Source: Rhodocollybia butyracea
Lineage: Eukaryota; Basidiomycota; Agaricomycetes; Agaricales; Omphalotaceae
Direction of reading: 5' to 3'
DNA length: 20,457 nucleotides
Assembly (NCBI GenBank): GCA_015501585.1
Contig: JADNRY010000964.1
Span: forward strand, 1 to 20,457
Each line of letters begins with the position of its first letter. Within the stretch, counting starts at the first letter, position 1. The position numbers and the translations under genes were made by a program. Shown here one piece after another: positions 17,646-20,457 of the stretch. The notes beneath the pieces were generated by a model. It was not told where the DNA came from. It worked only from the letters and a program-made list of their open reading frames with translations, and ran no database searches.

Positions 17646-17766
17646 CTGAAGCTATAAGTCGACTGTGCTTCAATGCATGTATGTAGAGGTACTCACCCAA
17701 AGATCCTGTAAGTTAAAGTAGCATGCTAGGTCAACGATGGTTATTTTTAGAAATAAAACTACTTGC
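17646..17766 (-). other. GC-AG intron, 9-nt microexon and following intron in the phosphoesterase gene
   Basis: The intron at 17706-17766 has donor GCAAGT and acceptor ACAG. A 9-nt exon (17697-17705, GATCTTTGG, residues DLW) follows, then a 51-bp intron 17646-17696 with donor GTGAGT and acceptor TCAG. Only this parse joins GSN to the AEANTPQSWG block in frame and restores the family pattern GSN-x2-W-A-x3-TP-x-SWG. Using the GT two bases further in breaks the frame. Confidence 0.65.
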
Positions 17767-17970
17767 GTTGCTGCCAAAAGCCAACGCGGCATGATTCTCA
17801 CCCCATCCGTTTGAGCCGGCGTCCATACATTGCGTCCCGTTGATAAACTCCCCACCTGCAGCGGAAATATACCAGGGCAGAAGGAAGTCTGTGTCGTTTG
17901 AGAGAAGGGAATTGACTTGCTGGAAGAAGACCAGCGTCCATCGCAGTTAATCTGCACACTAACAGAGCTC

Positions 17971-18002
17971 TAATAGCGCTATTAGGCCTAAAATTGGCCT
18001 AA
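17971..18002. repeat. two adjacent palindromes at the gene/retroelement junction
   Basis: TAATAGCGCTATTA (17971-17984) is a perfect 14-bp palindrome. Overlapping it, TTAGGCC (17982-17988) and GGCCTAA (17996-18002) pair around the spacer TAAAATT. They lie where phosphoesterase coding sequence has ended and retroelement sequence begins. Confidence 0.6.
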
Positions 18003-19413
18003 GGCGTGTAACCGTACATTTTGACACTTTGTACGTGTTATACAATGCAATAAGAGAGTTATACGGAGCCCGAGCGTGATAGCTGTTGCCGAGGCAAAGA
18101 ACTTAACAATAATACTCAGCGAGCCGTGAAGGTACGCCCACAAGCGTAGCCTAGAGCCAAGCTAGCGAGGATACCTGGGCTGCCCGGAGATGTGACGCTA
18201 GACGGTCAATCTAGTTATACCCAAGAGTGTATACTCTCTAAACTACAGGACATCTCGAAGCGGGATAAGTACTAAGCCAACGCGTTACTCGAGGGAAGGA
18301 ATTATGAGGGAAGGCATCCCTCGCACTAAGACCCCCAACGAGCTATGTTAAGATGTGGACTTTACAGTCCGTAACAATGGACCAGAACAATCCCGAGGGA
18401 AACCGTAGAGGTCTATTCGCGGCACCGGTCGCGACCGTGAGGACGGTAGAAACATGCTTAGCGGACCTACGGAAAGCTACGCGCCGGGATAGCCTTGGCA
18501 AATCGAAACATTTGATCTTAGAAATCATACACGGAAGGTCTTATCCGTTAAAGCCGACTATCGGGAATCACTTGTACATACTCAGCGCAGTTGCTCGAGA
18601 TTATCATAAGTGGTGTCGTTGGAAAGCTAGATAACAGGTCTTCTCGAGAGAATGTTAATCACACTCAGGATGGACAGAACTATCCGAGGAATAGAATGAA
18701 ACTCACCCAAGGGAAACCGGGCGGCGAGTGATCATGAAGCGTAAAGGTACTCCTGACCCCGGAGAATTGTGGAGTAATCGGAGAAACCTCGCTCGGATCA
18801 AAACACTCTAAAACTATGTTAATCCTCACGAAATCATATTTTACCTCTATATATACCCAAGAATGGACTATTTCTTTATCGTGTGTACCATATATAGGCT
18901 GGAGTTTCCTTTCCGAGCCAGATTCCTCTGTTCCACTCTCTTTCCGTCTCTCTCCGTTCTGTTTCATCTATTTTTCGTATTAAACTCTCTCTACTCAGTA
19001 TATAAGCCAGATATATTTATTCAATAAGACAAGTTTCTTGCCCTCGACTTGACCGCTAAGACCAGTGCTCCGTAGAACGTCCCCACGGGATCAGTAGCGT
19101 GACGCCTCCTGACTTGGTTATCTTAAGAAAGTAATAAACTTCACGCGCTTCGCAAAGCCCATTTATATCTTGATCGAATTTAAGTGTGTAGAGTTCTCTC
19201 GAACTCCAGATCAACTCAAATCTAGTTGCTTCCTTAGAGGGGACGGCTTCTAGTAAGGGATTATTCGGCTCCAGAGTGAGGGTTCCTTAGTTGACTTCTT
19301 CACGAAGTTAGACGAGCCACTAAGATTGTGGTACGAGTTCCTAGTGATTAAGTTCACTCACAATATCGTAGCTTGGCCCAGAGTTTGGTCGAGGACTTTA
19401 CGGCGTCACAGCA

Positions 19414-19490
19414 GCTAGTGCCAGAGTTTGCCTAGGGTTGTTGACAAACCTCGAGATTACTATTCTAGCTAGAGCCAGAGTTTGCCTAGG
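19414..19490. repeat. direct repeat of 23 bp, period 54 bp
   Basis: GCTAG(T/A)GCCAGAGTTTGCC and the following TAGG occur at 19414-19436 and 19468-19490 with one mismatch. A shorter related piece, CCCAGAGTTTGG, lies near 19377. It is in the retroelement leader just before the Gag-like frame; no function is evident. Confidence 0.7.
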
Positions 19491-19530
19491 AGAATCTTAG
19501 TTTCGTTGTATTGGTTTTGGTTTTGGTTAA

Positions 19531-20280
19531 TTGATTTGGACATACATACCCGGTTCCCTCGTACACTCGTACACCCAACTAGGCTTCTCTCGACTTAGTT
19601 CTAAGAGTTGTCTAAGCTTAGTTACCCACGTTAGCGCTACAGTCTTGAACCTGGAGCAGTCGCGCGCGTACATCCGATATTACAAAGCTTTCCCTCGGGG
19701 AATCTCTGACAACCCGCCCTCGCTCCCTTACATATCGATAGTCTGGTTAGGTGCGGTAGTGTTTTTGTTAGGTTGTTTTATAGCACCTTTCGCATACCTA
19801 CACGTAAATACCCAAATATCTGGAGCCCACCGCGAGGGGTGGAATCTAATTTTATCGGATTTTACTACAAACCTAGTCCTTGGGTTAGTAGAGTTCATCT
19901 TCTTTGTCCTTCGTTCGCTAGTCCACAAGATTAGTGATCCCTCGGATAATACACCTGATTCAGAGTCAACTCTTTCCGGAGTAGGCGAACTTCCTGATCC
20001 GGGAACATCTGAATTAAGACGCAGTAAAAGAGTACCTAAACCTCGAGAACGATATAATAGTAGTGTCGAACCCGAACGTCGACCTCCTTTTTCTGTCACT
20101 CGAGCAGGATCTAACACTCCGTCTTCACGCGGATCTAAACCAAGCATAGTCCGTGCGACTTCTGAAACAACTCACGTTGCCAAGAAGTCTTTAAAAGGGA
20201 AAGCGAAAGCAGATCCCACTGATACTACTCAAGCCAGTTCACGTACAAGGGGTGCTCCAGCCCGTGTGCAAGACAATTGA
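19531..20280 (+). pseudogene. Gag-like leader frame with two hydrophobic segments
   Basis: A 249-codon open frame containing no ATG at all (it opens after a TAA with TTG). The first 130 residues are unlike classical Gag: two strongly hydrophobic stretches, ISIVWLGAVVFLLGCFIAPF (about residues 68-87) and LVLGLVEFIFFVLRSLV (about 115-131), look like membrane segments. From about residue 135 it becomes a low-complexity, charged S/P/T/R/K-rich region (SELRRSKRVPKPRERYNSS, KKSLKGKAKADP), as is common before the capsid part of basidiomycete gypsy Gag proteins. The frame ends at TGA 20278-20280, while related sequence continues one frame over. It may be coding whose start was lost, joined by splicing from upstream, or partly untranslated leader. 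Confidence 0.45.
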
Positions 20281-20447
20281 CTAGTCAACCTTCATCTTCA
20301 TCTTCATCTCTTCCTCGTATTCCCGAGGAAATCTCTCAGTTAGCTACAGCAGTTAACCAACTCTCGTCTTCTATTTTAAACAATCTTACAATGAGTACTA
20401 CTACAAGCAATAACAACCCGGGTTCGAGCGGAACGCTGGAGCTCTAG
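20271..20447 (+). pseudogene. Gag-like frame continuation, frameshifted and stopped
   Basis: In the neighbouring frame RQLTSQPSSSSSSLPRIPEE is followed by ISQLATAVNQLSSSI, MSTTTSNNNPGSS and a TAG at 20445-20447. The serine run is encoded by three TTCATC units (20291-20308). The EEISQLATAVNQLSSS helix and the Asn/Gly/Ser-rich stretch resemble the region before capsid in agaricomycete Ty3/gypsy Gag proteins as I know them. A 1-base shift separates it from the preceding frame, so this copy is probably defective here. Confidence 0.45.
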
Positions 20448-20457
20448 GGAAACGCTG

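Larger units (their letters stand above)
15217..17946 (-). pseudogene. phosphoesterase / phospholipase C-like protein, N-terminus missing
   Basis: This belongs to the phosphoesterase family of secreted phospholipases C and acid phosphatases, which cleave phosphate esters. I resolve 17 exons: 17767-17946, 17697-17705, 17529-17645, 17309-17481, 17239-17260, 17125-17183, 16988-17070, 16874-16940, 16791-16822, 16582-16732, 16510-16527, 16431-16461, 16223-16375, 16089-16172, 15959-16033, 15796-15907 and 15217-15740. Their phases agree and give one frame of 629 residues. Order of landmarks: NDTDFLLPWY, PQSWGHFRRSDLPVHFAIAEGW, STNPNR, NNETPGC, AELSEHPPFRPIDGAWLQKEV, SFDETGGWGDHV (metal-ligand region of the family), GPGFRLPFTVVSPWTRGG, DHISQTLFLEKW, NDWRREHMSNLVN, then a C-terminal domain starting LLTEGRYLVIE. 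The N-terminal catalytic part with the ENRSFD-type motif is absent: above 17946 the frame meets a stop and retroelement sequence begins. One intron donor is mutated. The missing exons could lie beyond the element outside the window. Confidence 0.85.
17985..20457 (+). mobile_element. 5' end of a second LTR retrotransposon (probably Ty3/gypsy), runs off the window
   Basis: The exact left border is not known; it lies between about 17947 and 18010. About 1 kb of non-coding sequence is followed by promoter-like TCTATATATA (18847-18856), pyrimidine-rich leader sequence and CAATAAGAC (19022-19030, possible polyadenylation signal), an order that suits an LTR's U3-R-U5. A Gag-like reading frame follows. 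I could not identify the LTR end or a convincing primer-binding site, and the 3' LTR is outside the window, so LTR length and target duplication cannot be read. A 93-codon open frame at 18353 resembles nothing known. Confidence 0.55.

Noticed and set aside
18353..18634. 93-codon open frame in the putative LTR
   Set aside because: No recognisable motif, and it lies in promoter-like, non-coding LTR sequence; its length is within chance expectation.
19333..19345. TGGTACGAGTTCC at about 19329 as the primer-binding site of the second retroelement
   Set aside because: It starts with TGG but does not continue like the 3' end of a tRNA I can name, and no CA-ending LTR border adjoins it.

Overview
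This window looks like nuclear DNA of a mushroom-forming basidiomycete (Agaricomycetes, probably Agaricales). The basis is the gene families present (an F-box family with the SLQNIL...LPPEI signature, a wax-synthase-like MBOAT family, an exon-dense secreted phosphoesterase), introns of about 47-61 bp, and abundant LTR retrotransposon DNA. It is a gene-poor, repeat-rich stretch in which nearly every gene is broken.

Layout, left to right. (1) 1-765 (+): the end of a decayed MBOAT acyltransferase gene. (2) 766-2660: no intact gene; two nested miniature DNA transposons (outer about 182 bp, split by a 690-bp hAT-like element with an 8-bp target duplication) and a possible decayed small ORF on the minus strand. 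(3) 2663-9986 (-): an F-box pseudogene split by a complete Ty1/copia retrotransposon (4012-9509). The element has 228/227-bp LTRs, a 5-bp target duplication, a polypurine tract and a primer site matching the anticodon arm of initiator tRNA-Met. Its gag-pol order is Gag, protease, integrase, RT, RNase H, with the reading frame broken in three places. (4) 10419-11563 (+): a second MBOAT copy, frameshifted and cut off at 11563. (5) 11564-12840: about 1.3 kb I cannot identify. (6) 12873-14463 (-): a second F-box gene, open for 435 codons, with a frameshifted tail. (7) 15217-17946 (-): a phosphoesterase/phospholipase C-like gene that I could parse into 17 exons giving one uninterrupted 629-residue frame, but without its N-terminal part. 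(8) about 17950-20457 (+): the 5' end of a second LTR retrotransposon with a degenerate Gag-like reading frame that runs off the window.

The MBOAT and F-box genes are convergently paired and present twice in the same arrangement (1-9986 and 10419-14463), so the left two thirds is a tandem segmental duplication later hit by transposons. The intact F-box paralogue shows the empty site of the copia insertion. I found no operon-like or defence-like novel system. The most unusual points are the nested miniature elements, the half-tRNA primer site, the 9-nt microexon beside a GC-AG intron, the 104-bp repeat inside pol, and the membrane-segment-containing leader of the second retroelement.
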